Below, in pieces: positions 18,096 through 27,090 of a DNA stretch of 64,000 bases; the stretch's first letter is position 1, and each line of letters begins with the position of its first letter. Source of the stretch: Beijerinckia indica subsp. indica ATCC 9039. GTDB lineage: Bacteria > Pseudomonadota > Alphaproteobacteria > Rhizobiales > Beijerinckiaceae. Where the stretch lies: the NCBI RefSeq assembly GCF_000019845.1, contig NC_010581.1, positions 1,121,501 to 1,185,500 of the forward strand, in the 5' to 3' direction. Made by a program: the position numbers and the translations under genes. Under the pieces are notes generated by a model, which made no database searches, was not told where the DNA came from, and saw only the letters and a list, made by a program, of their open reading frames with translations.

Positions 18096-18725
18096 ATGGC
18101 CTCAATCGATCATCGCTGTGGTGCCGTGATTTTAGCCGGAGGCATCGGGCGGCGCATGGGGACATGCGACAAGCCATTGCTGACGCTTGGCGGCCGATCT
18201 ATTCTGGAGCGGCTGATCGCTATTCTAAGCCTTCAGTGTCAGGCTCTGGCCATCAGTGCAAACGGTGATCCTCATCGTTTTTTCCCTTGGTCCTTGCCTG
18301 TTCTTTCTGACGATATCGAAGGGGCGGGGCCTCTCGCAGGCGTATTGCGCGGGCTCGATTGGGCAGCGGTGCAGGGCCTCGATAGTCTGTTGACTGTCCC
18401 AGGGGATACACCCTTCATCCCGCCGATGCTCTTGCAAAGGCTGTTGCCAGCGCCCTGCGTTGCGGTGTCTGAAAATCGCCGTCACCATCTCGTGGCGACT
18501 TGGCCTGTGTCATGCTGTGGACTCTTGCGGCAAAGACTTGAAGCCGCGATCGCTTGTCCTGATCGGGGAGCGCTGAGCGTGAAAGCCTTTGCCGATCTCA
18601 TCGATGTCAGGGAGATTGTGTTTGACACAGAATGGTTTGATCCATTCTTCAACGTGAATACGCCGGAGGATTATCAGGCGGCGATCGAAATGCTTGAGCA
18701 TAAGGTGGATCATGACCGTGTCTAG
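18096..18725 (+). CDS. mobA: Molybdenum cofactor guanylyltransferase MobA
   Basis: A 209-residue nucleotidyltransferase with the MobA start motif GAVILAGGIGRRMG (residues about 9-22) and the conserved DKPLL, followed by VPGDTPF and NVNTPEDY. It attaches GMP to Mo-molybdopterin, giving the bis-MGD cofactor needed by FdsA. The end overlaps fdhD by 14 bases. The 58 bases between moeA and mobA contain an imperfect ATTGATCAT palindrome but no gene. Confidence 0.92.
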   Translation: MASIDHRCGAVILAGGIGRRMGTCDKPLLTLGGRSILERLIAILSLQCQALAISANGDPHRFFPWSLPVLSDDIEGAGPLAGVLRGLDWAAVQGLDSLLTVPGDTPFIPPMLLQRLLPAPCVAVSENRRHHLVATWPVSCCGLLRQRLEAAIACPDRGALSVKAFADLIDVREIVFDTEWFDPFFNVNTPEDYQAAIEMLEHKVDHDRV

Positions 18726-19599
18726 CCGTGACGCTCAAACAGATGCCACACTGGACAGTTCCTCGACGGACAAGGGTTCACATACATCTGCGTCCATCAT
18801 GGCACATTGGCCAGCCCTTTGCGTCTCGACCGATGGTGTCAATGAGGAAAACATAACCCTGGCAATAGCGGATGAAACGCCCATCAGCCTGATTTACAAT
18901 ACTATTCCTTATGCCGTCATGATGGCGACCGCTCAGGATATCGAGGATTTCGCGATCGGATTCTCTCTCACCGAGGGCATCGTCTCCTCTTACGAAGCCA
19001 TTCGTGAGATGACAATTCAGAAGACAACCGCAGGCTATGAGGTTCATCTCCATATAGCCGGTTCAGATTTCCAGCGTCTTCTTCAATCGGGTCGACGAGC
19101 GATGGTGGGGCGTACCGGATGCGGAATCTGCGGAGCCGAGACGGCGGATACGCTTATCAAACCGTTGCCGACGATCGCCCAAGGGAAAAGGATCGCGCTA
19201 TCCGCATTGCGGCGAGCATTAGAAGATCTGGAGACGCGTCAATCTCTCAACGCCGTGGTGCATATGGTTCATGGTGCCGCCTGGGTCTCGCCGGAGGCCG
19301 AAATTCTTTTCGTGCGGGAAGATATCGGTCGCCATAATGCGCTGGACAAATTGATTGGAGCGGGACTGCGCAACAAAATCGATTTCAGTGAAGGCTTTTG
19401 TCTCATTACCAGTCGCTGTTCCTATGAGATGGTGCAGAAGGCCGTCATGGCCGGCATGCCGATTCTTGTCGCTATTTCAGCCCCCACCATTCGCGCTCTT
19501 GGTGTTGCGGAAGAGAGGGGATTGACCCTGGTGGCGTTGGCGCGACAGAGGCAGCAAGTGATTTTTACAGGAGCCAGCAGGATCGATCTTGAACGCTGA
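18712..19599 (+). CDS. fdhD: Formate dehydrogenase accessory sulfurtransferase FdhD
   Basis: A 295-residue FdhD. The family motif GRTGCGICGAET carries Cys137 and Cys140, which in the family pass sulfur from a cysteine desulfurase to the bis-MGD cofactor; REDIGRHNALDK and TSRCSYEMV follow. Without this sulfuration formate dehydrogenase is inactive. The ATG at 18712 is preferred because AAGGTGG lies five bases upstream; a TTG at 18694 is the only longer option. It overlaps mobA and ends three bases from the convergent VOC gene. Confidence 0.93.
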   Translation: MTVSSRDAQTDATLDSSSTDKGSHTSASIMAHWPALCVSTDGVNEENITLAIADETPISLIYNTIPYAVMMATAQDIEDFAIGFSLTEGIVSSYEAIREMTIQKTTAGYEVHLHIAGSDFQRLLQSGRRAMVGRTGCGICGAETADTLIKPLPTIAQGKRIALSALRRALEDLETRQSLNAVVHMVHGAAWVSPEAEILFVREDIGRHNALDKLIGAGLRNKIDFSEGFCLITSRCSYEMVQKAVMAGMPILVAISAPTIRALGVAEERGLTLVALARQRQQVIFTGASRIDLER

Positions 19600-19601
19600 G
19601 G

Positions 19602-20054
19602 TTAATCCGGCGCCATGCCTTTTTCGCTGAGTTCCTTGAGGGCCTGCGGTGTCTTAGAAAGATGTGTCAGCCCCATGCCGCGCAATATATTCGGTGCCTT
19701 GGAAAACTGGATGTCAGCATAGCCAACGATCTCGACGCGATTGCCCCAAGGGTCGCGAAAGTCCAGGAAAGGTCCAGGCAGTGTTTCAATGCCTGCCGCA
19801 GTCAATGCTTCGCGGACTGTGTTCTTATCATCGACAACCAGTCCAAAATGACGCCCATCGTCCGGCGGCTGGAGGCGCCCCTTCTGAAGCGCCAGGAACT
19901 GATCGCCCAGATCGATGAAGGCCATGTTTTCGCTTTTCCCGCGAAGCGTGAACTCGAATATCCGTCCGTAAAATGACAGGGCTTCATCGATATCGCCGAC
20001 TTCAAGCGCAATATGGTTGAAGCCGATTGCGCGCGCCTTTTTGGTTTCAGGCAT
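19602..20054 (-). CDS. VOC family (glyoxalase/bleomycin resistance) protein
   Basis: A 150-residue single-domain VOC protein with two beta-alpha-beta-beta-beta units (FNHIALEVGDIDEALSFYG near 12-30 and FGLVVDDKNTVREAL near 70-84) and the typical closing DPWGNRVEIV. His14 and Glu112 lie where metal ligands usually sit. The substrate cannot be told. The start follows AGGAG with seven bases spacing. It converges on fdhD with almost no gap and has no obvious partner. Confidence 0.8.
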   Translation of the reverse strand: MPETKKARAIGFNHIALEVGDIDEALSFYGRIFEFTLRGKSENMAFIDLGDQFLALQKGRLQPPDDGRHFGLVVDDKNTVREALTAAGIETLPGPFLDFRDPWGNRVEIVGYADIQFSKAPNILRGMGLTHLSKTPQALKELSEKGMAPD

Positions 20055-20408
20055 GGGACGCTCCTAGGCAGAGACGCTGGATGAGATAACAAAGGAGTGC
20101 TGGATTGGTTCACGCTTCCGACACGGTTTGCTGATCGAAATCCGTGATTTTACTATAGGTATTTAAAGTTTTAAGCATACGCTTTTGCGATGTATTGTTG
20201 GCCGGATAAATCTGTATATGCAAGTGGTGATTGTATGTAATTCAGGCTCTACAGAATCGAGAGATTCGAAATAAACTTTTATTGACTCTTCGGGCATAAT
20301 GTTATCTCTTCACAGGGTGGATACGAAGAAGGCTGCAGAGACTTTGTCAACGACTGTGTAATCACCAGGGGCCTTTGGAAGCAAAGAGATATAAATATTT
20401 GTTTTACA
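20055..20408. other. AT-rich non-coding stretch
   Basis: This 354-base stretch is clearly richer in A and T than the flanking genes. It contains no open frame with a ribosome site. It adjoins the small unknown gene and IS remnant at 20409-20913, and I read it as part of an acquired and decayed segment. Confidence 0.5.
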
Positions 20409-20705
20409 TCAGAATTTGGTTTTCGACGGCGATATATTTGCTACAATGGCATACCAGTCTTTTGCTCTATTTATCTCTGGAGGTACAGAACTTGGTCTTT
20501 TACCAACTGTGAATCCTGCTGCTTTCAACAGCTCTTCAGCCTCAGTGAACGACATTCCAGTCTTTATATAAGCATCCACATTCTTGGTTATATCGGTTCC
20601 GTGAAGGCCACCAGTTAACTTGTGGGCTTGAGCTAATTCATTATGTAGCTCTTCGAGATAGGCTCTGAATTCGCTAGCTCGTATCTTTCCATCAATTGTT
20701 GTCAC
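20409..20705 (-). CDS. Small hypothetical protein beside an IS remnant
   Basis: A 98-residue protein if started at the GTG at 20705, which has GGAG about nine bases upstream. A longer frame to 20792 would run antisense through the transposase remnant and is not favoured. The sequence is mixed helical (FRAYLEELHNELAQAHKL, then FTEAEELLKAAGF) with no signal peptide or membrane segment, and I recognise no family. Codon use is more A/T-rich than the neighbours. With the IS remnant overlapping its upstream region it is probably acquired. It may or may not be functional. Confidence 0.45.
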   Translation of the reverse strand: MTTIDGKIRASEFRAYLEELHNELAQAHKLTGGLHGTDITKNVDAYIKTGMSFTEAEELLKAAGFTVGKRPSSVPPEINRAKDWYAIVANISPSKTKF

Positions 20706-20719
20706 GATTATTGATTCTC

Positions 20720-20913
20720 CATTTTGGCGCGACGAGGGTAAACGGTACGGCATGCAAAGTTCCACCGCACAGGTGGGTCGTCGAGCGCACATTCGCTTGG
20801 CTTGGCCGTTGTCGGCACCTCGCCGAAAATTTCGAAGCCTCCATCGTCAGCGCCATCGCATGGGTGTTCTCCCCCACATCCGAACCGTCACACGCCACAT
20901 CGTAAGGGCTTGA
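20720..20913 (+). pseudogene. IS5-type transposase C-terminal remnant, frameshifted
   Basis: The plus strand encodes VPPHRWVVERTFAWLGRCR, the strongly conserved C-terminal block of IS5-group transposases, followed by HLAENFEASI. About 20 residues later the frame breaks, and the usual ending (HIRTVTRHIVRA, then stop at 20911-20913) is found in another frame. Only the last fifth of a transposase is left. A possible relic of the element end lies at 20914-20960, but I could not pair it with a left end. Confidence 0.75.
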
Positions 20914-21069
20914 TCCAAACGGGGCGTTTTGAGTCTGCCTCTTAAATCCGCTAAAAACCTGACTTTGGCGCAGGATTTGAAGAGACGAGAGCATGCTAAC
21001 GGTGCTCGAGGCCGAGGATCGTGGCGCTCCGTTCCTGAACAAGCCGAAGCTTGAGAAATCTGGCCCCAA

Positions 21070-22545
21070 ATGACTCGATTTGCTTTTGAACATACTTATG
21101 GGCGTTTGCCGGATCGATTTTTTGCCCGGGTTTCTCCGACCCCTGTCGCCTCGCCCCGATTGATCCGGTTGAACGAGGCCCTTGCGACGGATCTCCAGCT
21201 CGATGCCGCATCGCTTCTGAGCCCGGAAGGGGCCGAGATCTTCGCGGGGAATCGCATTCCGGACGAAGCTGAACCCATAGCCATTGCTTATGCGGGCCAC
21301 CAGTTTGGGCAATTCGTGCCGCAGCTTGGCGATGGACGCGCGATTCTGCTTGGCGAACTTCTCGATCGACGGGGAATCCGCCGCGATGTCCAGCTCAAGG
21401 GGGCCGGGCGCACGCCTTTTTCACGGCGGGGTGATGGGCGGGCAACGCTTGGGCCAGTTTTGCGTGAATATCTGGTCAGCGAGGCCATGGCTGCCTTAGG
21501 CATTCCGACGACACGCGCTCTAGCGGCGGTCGTGACAGGCGAAATGGTCCCGCGCGAGACATTTTTGCCGGGAGCGGTTCTGACCCGGGTCGCATCGAGC
21601 CACATTCGGATCGGCACCTTCCAGTTTTTTGCCGCGCGCGGCGACGTGGAAGGCCTGCGCGCTTTGGCCGATCATGTCATTGCCAGGCACTATCCTGAAG
21701 CCGCCGACAAGGCCTCACCTTATCTGGCCCTCCTGGATGCGGTCATTATGGCGCTCGCGGCCCTTGTCGCACAATGGATGTCGGTCGGCTTTATCCATGG
21801 TGTCATGAATACGGATAATATGTCGGTTGCCGGTGAGACCATCGATTATGGTCCTTGCGCCTTCATGGATACCTATGACCCGGAAACGGTGTTCAGTTCG
21901 ATCGATCATGGCGGGCGCTATGCCTATAACAATCAGGCTCCCATCGCCCGGTGGAATCTGGCGCGGCTGGCGGAGACCCTGCTACCCCTGATCGCCGATG
22001 ACCAACAACAAGCCTTGCCGATGGCGCAAAAATCCATCGGCACATTCGACGCGCATTTCGAGGCCGCCTATCTCGCCGCCATGCGGCGGAAGCTCGGCCT
22101 GTTCACGCAACAAGAAGAGGATAAGGCGCTCATCAAGACGCTTTTTGCGACGATGGCACGCAATGGCGCTGATTTTACGCTGACCTTCCGCGCCTTGAGC
22201 CAGGCCGCCGCGAGCCAAGACGCGGAAGACAGGCTCAGGTCCTTGTTCAAGGATCCGGCGGATTGCGATGCCTGGATTGCCGGGTGGCGGCAAAGGCTCG
22301 CGCAAGAACCGCAAGATCCCATGGAACGACAGCAAGCGATGCGGAGGGTCAATCCCGCCTATATTCCCCGCAACCATAGGGTCGAGGCCGTCATTGCTGC
22401 AGCGATCGGGCAGAACGATTTCTCTCCCTTCGAGAAACTTCTCTCCATCGTGACCGATCCCTATTCGGACCAGCCGGATTTTTCGCATTATATGGAGCCG
22501 CCAGCCGCGCATGAGCGCGTTTTGCAGACCTTTTGCGGGACATGA
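21070..22545 (+). CDS. selO: Protein adenylyltransferase SelO (YdiU/UPF0061)
   Basis: A 491-residue SelO pseudokinase. Family blocks are YAGHQFGQFVPQLGDGRA, DVQLKGAGRTPFSRRGDGRA, VLREYLVSEAMAALGIPTT, GFIHGVMNTDNMSVAGETIDYGPCAFMD and the C-terminal FCGT, where the cysteine replaces the selenocysteine of some eukaryotic forms. SelO transfers AMP from ATP to Ser/Thr/Tyr of protein targets and is linked to redox stress. Length agrees with bacterial SelO. It stands alone between the IS scar and dusA; the promoter probably lies in 20914-21069. Confidence 0.93.
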   Translation: MTRFAFEHTYGRLPDRFFARVSPTPVASPRLIRLNEALATDLQLDAASLLSPEGAEIFAGNRIPDEAEPIAIAYAGHQFGQFVPQLGDGRAILLGELLDRRGIRRDVQLKGAGRTPFSRRGDGRATLGPVLREYLVSEAMAALGIPTTRALAAVVTGEMVPRETFLPGAVLTRVASSHIRIGTFQFFAARGDVEGLRALADHVIARHYPEAADKASPYLALLDAVIMALAALVAQWMSVGFIHGVMNTDNMSVAGETIDYGPCAFMDTYDPETVFSSIDHGGRYAYNNQAPIARWNLARLAETLLPLIADDQQQALPMAQKSIGTFDAHFEAAYLAAMRRKLGLFTQQEEDKALIKTLFATMARNGADFTLTFRALSQAAASQDAEDRLRSLFKDPADCDAWIAGWRQRLAQEPQDPMERQQAMRRVNPAYIPRNHRVEAVIAAAIGQNDFSPFEKLLSIVTDPYSDQPDFSHYMEPPAAHERVLQTFCGT

Positions 22546-22641
22546 GCGGCGAGCTAAATTATGGCTGTGGTTCGGGCGCATCGCAGGATGGCGTAAAAGA
22601 GTGCAAAGGATGCGCGCTCATGGCTTTGAGATTACTCAAAA

Positions 22642-23652
22642 ATGAAGCAATTTCAATCGTATAGATTTTCCGTCGCGCCGATGATGGAATGGACCGATCG
22701 GCATTGCCGCGTTTTTCATCGGCTTTTGTCGCGTCGGGCGCTCCTTTATACGGAGATGATTACAACGGCGGCATTGCTGCATGGTCACGTCGATCGTTTG
22801 CTTGGCTTTGATGATGTCGAACATCCCGTTGCTGTGCAACTCGGCGGTTCTGAACCGCGCGATCTGGCGGCGGCGGCACGCATTTGCGCGGATTTCGGCT
22901 ATGACGAAATCAATCTCAATATCGGCTGTCCCTCGGAGCGCGTGCAGAACGGGGCTTTCGGAGCCTGTCTCATGCTGGAACCGGAGCTGGTTGGGGATTG
23001 TGTCGCGGCGATCAAGGCGAGCGTTTCCTTGCCGGTCACGGTCAAATGTCGGATCGGTGTCGATGACCAGGACCCGGAGGAAGCCTTGGGGACTTTGAGC
23101 GCGGCGATCATTGCCGCGGGCGTCGACGGGATTATCGTCCATGCCCGCAAGGCCTGGCTCAAGGGTCTGTCGCCGCGCCAGAACCGCGATGTGCCCCCAC
23201 TCGATTATCCGCTCGTTCATGCCTTGAAGCGGACCTATCCCGAGATACCGATCATGATTAATGGTGGGCTGGTGACGCATGAATCCATGCAGGAGCAGCT
23301 TCGCCATGTCGATGGGGTGATGGTCGGGCGCCAAGCTTATCAGGAGCCGGCCATGCTGCTCTCGGTCGATCCGCTGTTTTTTGGCGAGGAGGCTCCGCTC
23401 ACCGACGCCACGGATGTAGTCGAGGCTTTCATTCCCTATGTCGAAGCGCGGCGGGCCGAAGGGGTGCCGCTGCACTCCATGACACGGCATATTCTGGGCC
23501 TGTTCAACGGGCGGCCGGGCGCGCGGGCCTTTCGGCGCCATCTCGCCACGGAAGGTCTGGCACGTGATGCGGGCGCCGACGTTCTGCGGGCCGCCGCTGC
23601 GCATGTGGTCAAGGCGAGGAGCTTTCGGCCCGTCGAGGCTGTATCAGGCTGA
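22642..23652 (+). CDS. dusA: tRNA-dihydrouridine(20/20a) synthase DusA
   Basis: A 336-residue FMN enzyme of the Dus family. It has APMMEWTDRHCR near residue 13, LYTEMITTAALLHG, QLGGSEPRDLA, INLNIGCPSERVQNGAFGACLM with the catalytic cysteine, the KCRIGVDDQD block and MINGGLVTH. DusA reduces U20/U20a in the tRNA D-loop with NADPH. The motifs distinguish it from DusB and DusC. It converges with the DUF815 gene after only eight bases. Confidence 0.93.
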   Translation: MKQFQSYRFSVAPMMEWTDRHCRVFHRLLSRRALLYTEMITTAALLHGHVDRLLGFDDVEHPVAVQLGGSEPRDLAAAARICADFGYDEINLNIGCPSERVQNGAFGACLMLEPELVGDCVAAIKASVSLPVTVKCRIGVDDQDPEEALGTLSAAIIAAGVDGIIVHARKAWLKGLSPRQNRDVPPLDYPLVHALKRTYPEIPIMINGGLVTHESMQEQLRHVDGVMVGRQAYQEPAMLLSVDPLFFGEEAPLTDATDVVEAFIPYVEARRAEGVPLHSMTRHILGLFNGRPGARAFRRHLATEGLARDAGADVLRAAAAHVVKARSFRPVEAVSG

Positions 23653-23659
23653 AAAAGGC

Positions 23660-24583
23660 TCAGGTGGCCCGGCCCAAGCGGCCCGCGAGATCTTGAATAT
23701 ATTGCCAGGCGGTACGGCCGGAACGGGCGCCGCGCGTGATTGCCCATTCGAGGGCCTCGCGTTCGAGCTGATCGCGCTCGATCTCAAGGCCTAAATGCTC
23801 CACATAGCCGGAAATCATGGCGAGATAATCTTCCTGCGAGCAGGAATGGAAGCCGAGCCAGAGGCCAAAACGGTCGGATAGCGAGACTTTTTCCTCAACC
23901 GCTTCCCCAGGATTGATCGCGCTCGAGCGTTCATTGTCGATCATCTGGCGGGCGAGAATATGCCGCCGGTTCGAGGTGGCGTAAAAAAGCACATTTGGCG
24001 GTCGCCCCTCGATGCCGCCCTCGAGCACGGCTTTCAAGGATTTATAGCTCGTATCCTCGGCGTCGAAGGAAAGATCGTCGCAGAAGATCAGAAAACGATA
24101 GGGAACTTCCCGCATCAGACCCATCAGGGCCGGCAGGCTATCGATATCCTCGCGGTGAATCTCGACGAGTTTCAAGGGCAGGAAAGCCGGCGTGCCTTTG
24201 AGCCTGGCGTTGATGTCCGCATGGGCCGCCTTGACGAGCGAGGATTTACCCATGCCGCGCGCTCCCCAGAGGAGGGCATTATTGGCGGCAAAGCCTTTGG
24301 CGAAACGCTCGGTATTGTCGGTGAGGAGATCGCGCAGCCGGTCGATGCCGCGCAAAAGAGCCATTTCCACGCGATTGACCTGTTTGACAGGCTGGAGGCT
24401 CGCCGTTGCCGCATGCCAGACGAAGGCATCCGCCGCATCGAAATCGACGGGCGGGGGAGGGGCTGGAATGAGCTTTTCAAGCGCCGTGGCGATTCTTTCG
24501 AGCGCCTGTGCCGCCGGATCGCTCCATGAGGATGCCGCGGCAGAAACCACGGCGGATTTGATGTCGGAATTGGGATGGGTCAT
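23660..24583 (-). CDS. DUF815 family AAA+ ATPase
   Basis: A 307-residue P-loop protein. Walker A is GARGMGKSSLVKA, Walker B is FLIFCDDLSFD, and the arginine-containing block YATSNRRHIL follows. This is the DUF815 family, predicted AAA+ ATPases common in proteobacteria without an assigned function. The Met at 24583 starts a typical N-terminus; the longer frame to 24679 reaches into the palindromic region upstream and is less likely. It is divergent from yajC across 430 bases. Confidence 0.82.
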   Translation of the reverse strand: MTHPNSDIKSAVVSAAASSWSDPAAQALERIATALEKLIPAPPPPVDFDAADAFVWHAATASLQPVKQVNRVEMALLRGIDRLRDLLTDNTERFAKGFAANNALLWGARGMGKSSLVKAAHADINARLKGTPAFLPLKLVEIHREDIDSLPALMGLMREVPYRFLIFCDDLSFDAEDTSYKSLKAVLEGGIEGRPPNVLFYATSNRRHILARQMIDNERSSAINPGEAVEEKVSLSDRFGLWLGFHSCSQEDYLAMISGYVEHLGLEIERDQLEREALEWAITRGARSGRTAWQYIQDLAGRLGRAT

Positions 24584-24660
24584 GGGGCTCTTGAAAAGAG
24601 GATTTTTAAGGAACCAGGCGGGGACTGAGCCGCTATAGACTTCTGCTCCCTTACGATAAT

Positions 24661-24769
24661 ACCAAAGGTCGTAAAGCACGACCTTTGGTTCCTTTCTTGA
24701 ATTTTCGCTTTTTCAAAGCGAGAGCGAAAATTCAAGAGCGATCCAACGGTCATTGATCATGACCGTTGG
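24661..24769. repeat. Three stacked palindromes (REPIN-like) between DUF815 gene and yajC
   Basis: Three hairpins follow each other: 24661-24672 with 24678-24689 (12 bp stem, five-base loop), 24696-24709 with 24723-24736 (14 bp stem), and 24743-24753 with 24759-24769 (11 bp stem, five-base loop). The outer left arm of the first and the outer right arm of the third are also nearly complementary (12 of 14). The gap lies between divergent genes, where a terminator is not expected. The rest of the gap, 24770-25013, holds the probable yajC promoter region and no gene. Confidence 0.75.
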
Positions 24770-25013
24770 TATAATTTCAACAGACTCGCGCTCACATTTC
24801 TGTTCGACGGGCAGACTGTTTAACAAATCGTATGGATGATTATCTAAAGCATGGCCATGGGAATCGCCTGGGGCCGCGCCGTCGTTTTCCCGTTTTTGGT
24901 TGGGAAAACCGGGACAAAAGCCTCAAAAAGGTTGTCGTGTCTGCTGGCGCGGACTATGGATCGTGCTGGAATCGTGCGTCTCTTAAAGAGTCAAGCATTT
25001 AGAGGAGAGGATT

Positions 25014-25349
25014 GTGATCACACCTGCTTTCGCTCAGTCCGCCGGTGGTGCGGCGGGAGCGTCCGACATCATCCTGCAGGTGGCGCCTTTTGGCCTCATC
25101 CTTATCATTATGTATTTCCTGATCATTCGGCCGCAGCAGAAGCGGGCGAAGGAACACGCCGATCTCCTCAAGAATATCCGGCGCGGTGATATGGTCGTCA
25201 TGACCGGTGGCTTGATCGGCAAGGTTAGCAAGATTTCCGACGAGGCCGAGGTCGAGCTCGAAATTGCGCCGAATGTCAAAGTCAGGGTTGTACGCACGAT
25301 GATCGCCGAAGTGCGTTCCAAGGGTGAGCCGGTCAAGGATCAGGCGTGA
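25014..25349 (+). CDS. yajC: Preprotein translocase subunit YajC
   Basis: A 111-residue single-span membrane protein: a short periplasmic N-terminus, the transmembrane segment PFGLILIIMYFLIIRPQQKRAKEH (about residues 25-48) and a small cytoplasmic domain with GDMVVMTGGLIGKV. It is part of the Sec-YidC-SecDF holotranslocon. The start is GTG at 25014, with AGGAGAGG upstream. Order yajC-secD-secF is the standard one. Confidence 0.92.
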   Translation: MITPAFAQSAGGAAGASDIILQVAPFGLILIIMYFLIIRPQQKRAKEHADLLKNIRRGDMVVMTGGLIGKVSKISDEAEVELEIAPNVKVRVVRTMIAEVRSKGEPVKDQA

Positions 25350-25446
25350 TCGTCCAATTTTGCGTGCTCCTCCAATTTTGACGATCCGATCGCTCGATAA
25401 GAGGGCCGGTGGGTGGATTTGCTCCTTCTAGAAAGTGTCTAAAGTC

Positions 25447-27042
25447 ATGCTGCGTTTCGCGACCTGGAAAATCGCCTCGATCATCGGCATGACGTTGTTC
25501 GCTTTTCTCGTCATCCTGCCGAGCCTCTTCTCTCCAGAGCAACGCGAGGCCGTGAGCGCGCATCTGCCGCATTGGCTGCCCTTGCGCGCTATTGTTCTGG
25601 GTCTCGATCTGCAAGGCGGCTCGCATGTCCTGCTCGAGGTCGATGCGCCCTCCGTGCTGAAAACCCAGGTCGATAGCCTGCGCGATGATTTGCGGCGGAT
25701 CTTGCGCGAGGAGAAGATCGGCATTTCGGGTGGTATCGGCCTCTTGCCGCGTGGCGTCCAATTCCGCCTCGCTGATCCAGCCGAACGCGCCAAGCTTATG
25801 CCGAAGCTCCAGCAATTGGCGGGTTCCAGCGGCGTGAACCTGCTGGGTGGCAATCGCGCGGCCTCTTTCGACATTGTCGAAAAGGACGATGGCCTGATCC
25901 AGGTTGTTGTGACCGATGCCGCCATCAACGACCGCGTGCGGCGCGCGGTTGATCAATCAATCGAAGTTTTACGGCGCCGCGTCGATGCGCTCGGAACGAC
26001 AGAGCCGAACATTCAGCGCCAGGGCAATGACCGCATCCTTGTCGAAGTGCCGGGTCTGCAGGATACATCGAAGCTCAAGGAAATTCTCGGCACGACAGCG
26101 AAGCTCGAATTCCGCCTTGTCGCGGAACCTGGCACCGATCCGAACGAGATCGAGCAACTCGACCAGGTCGAGAGCAACGGCAAGCTGCCGATCGAGAAAC
26201 GGGTGATGGTGCAGGGCGAGGACTTGACCGATGCCCAGCCGGGGTTCGACAGCCGCACGCAGGAGCCGGTGGTCAATTTCCGCTTTAATATTCGCGGTGG
26301 TCAGAAATTTGGTGAAGTGACCGCCGCTAATGTCGGGCGTCCTTTCGCGATTGTGCTCGATGGCAAAGTGATTTCCGCGCCGCGTATCAAGGGCCCGATC
26401 ACCGGCGGCCAGGGCGAGATTTCCGGCAGTTTCACAGTTGAGCAGGCGAATAATCTCGCCATTCTCCTGCGCGCCGGTGCGTTGCCCGCCAAATTGAGCA
26501 TTGTGGAGGAGCGCACGGTCGGGCCGGGCCTGGGGCAGGATTCGATCAATGCCGGTAAACGGGCGGCCTATGTCGGTGCCGCGCTCGTCGCACTTTATAT
26601 GCTCGTGACCTACGGCATTTTCGGCGTCTTCGCCAATCTCGCCCTTCTGGTCCATATCGCCTTCATTTTTGCGGGCCTGGTACTCCTCGGCGCCACCCTG
26701 ACCCTGCCGGGCATTGCCGGCATCGTTCTTACCATCGGCATGGCGGTCGATTCCAACGTCTTGATCTATGAACGCATCCGTGAGGAAGCACATGCAGGGC
26801 GTTCGATCGTCTCGGCGCTCGATGCCGGCTTCAACCGCGCCTTCGCGACGATTGTCGATTCCAATGTCACGATGTTTGTCGCCGCGGCCATTCTCTATTT
26901 CCTCGGCTCCGGGCCGGTACGCGGTTTCGCCGTTTCGCTGGCGCTCGGCATTTTGACGACCATCGTCACCGCCGTGACCATGACCCGCATGATGATTACT
27001 CTCTGGTATCGCTCCAAGCGCCCGACCCAATTGCCGATCTAA
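25447..27042 (+). CDS. secD: Protein translocase subunit SecD
   Basis: A 531-residue inner-membrane protein with one N-terminal span, a large periplasmic region (P1 domain) and five C-terminal spans. Motifs are LGLDLQGGSHVLLEVD, the VDALGTTEPNIQRQG block and GMAVDSNVLIYERIREE. SecD with SecF uses the proton gradient to complete export of preproteins. ATG 25447 gives the usual N-terminus; a GTG at 25435 in frame has no better ribosome site. Spacing to secF is short, consistent with one operon. Confidence 0.93.
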   Translation: MLRFATWKIASIIGMTLFAFLVILPSLFSPEQREAVSAHLPHWLPLRAIVLGLDLQGGSHVLLEVDAPSVLKTQVDSLRDDLRRILREEKIGISGGIGLLPRGVQFRLADPAERAKLMPKLQQLAGSSGVNLLGGNRAASFDIVEKDDGLIQVVVTDAAINDRVRRAVDQSIEVLRRRVDALGTTEPNIQRQGNDRILVEVPGLQDTSKLKEILGTTAKLEFRLVAEPGTDPNEIEQLDQVESNGKLPIEKRVMVQGEDLTDAQPGFDSRTQEPVVNFRFNIRGGQKFGEVTAANVGRPFAIVLDGKVISAPRIKGPITGGQGEISGSFTVEQANNLAILLRAGALPAKLSIVEERTVGPGLGQDSINAGKRAAYVGAALVALYMLVTYGIFGVFANLALLVHIAFIFAGLVLLGATLTLPGIAGIVLTIGMAVDSNVLIYERIREEAHAGRSIVSALDAGFNRAFATIVDSNVTMFVAAAILYFLGSGPVRGFAVSLALGILTTIVTAVTMTRMMITLWYRSKRPTQLPI

Positions 27043-27090
27043 GGCACGGGTCTGCTGCTTGAGAACACTTGAAAAGGCTTGGGATTTTCG

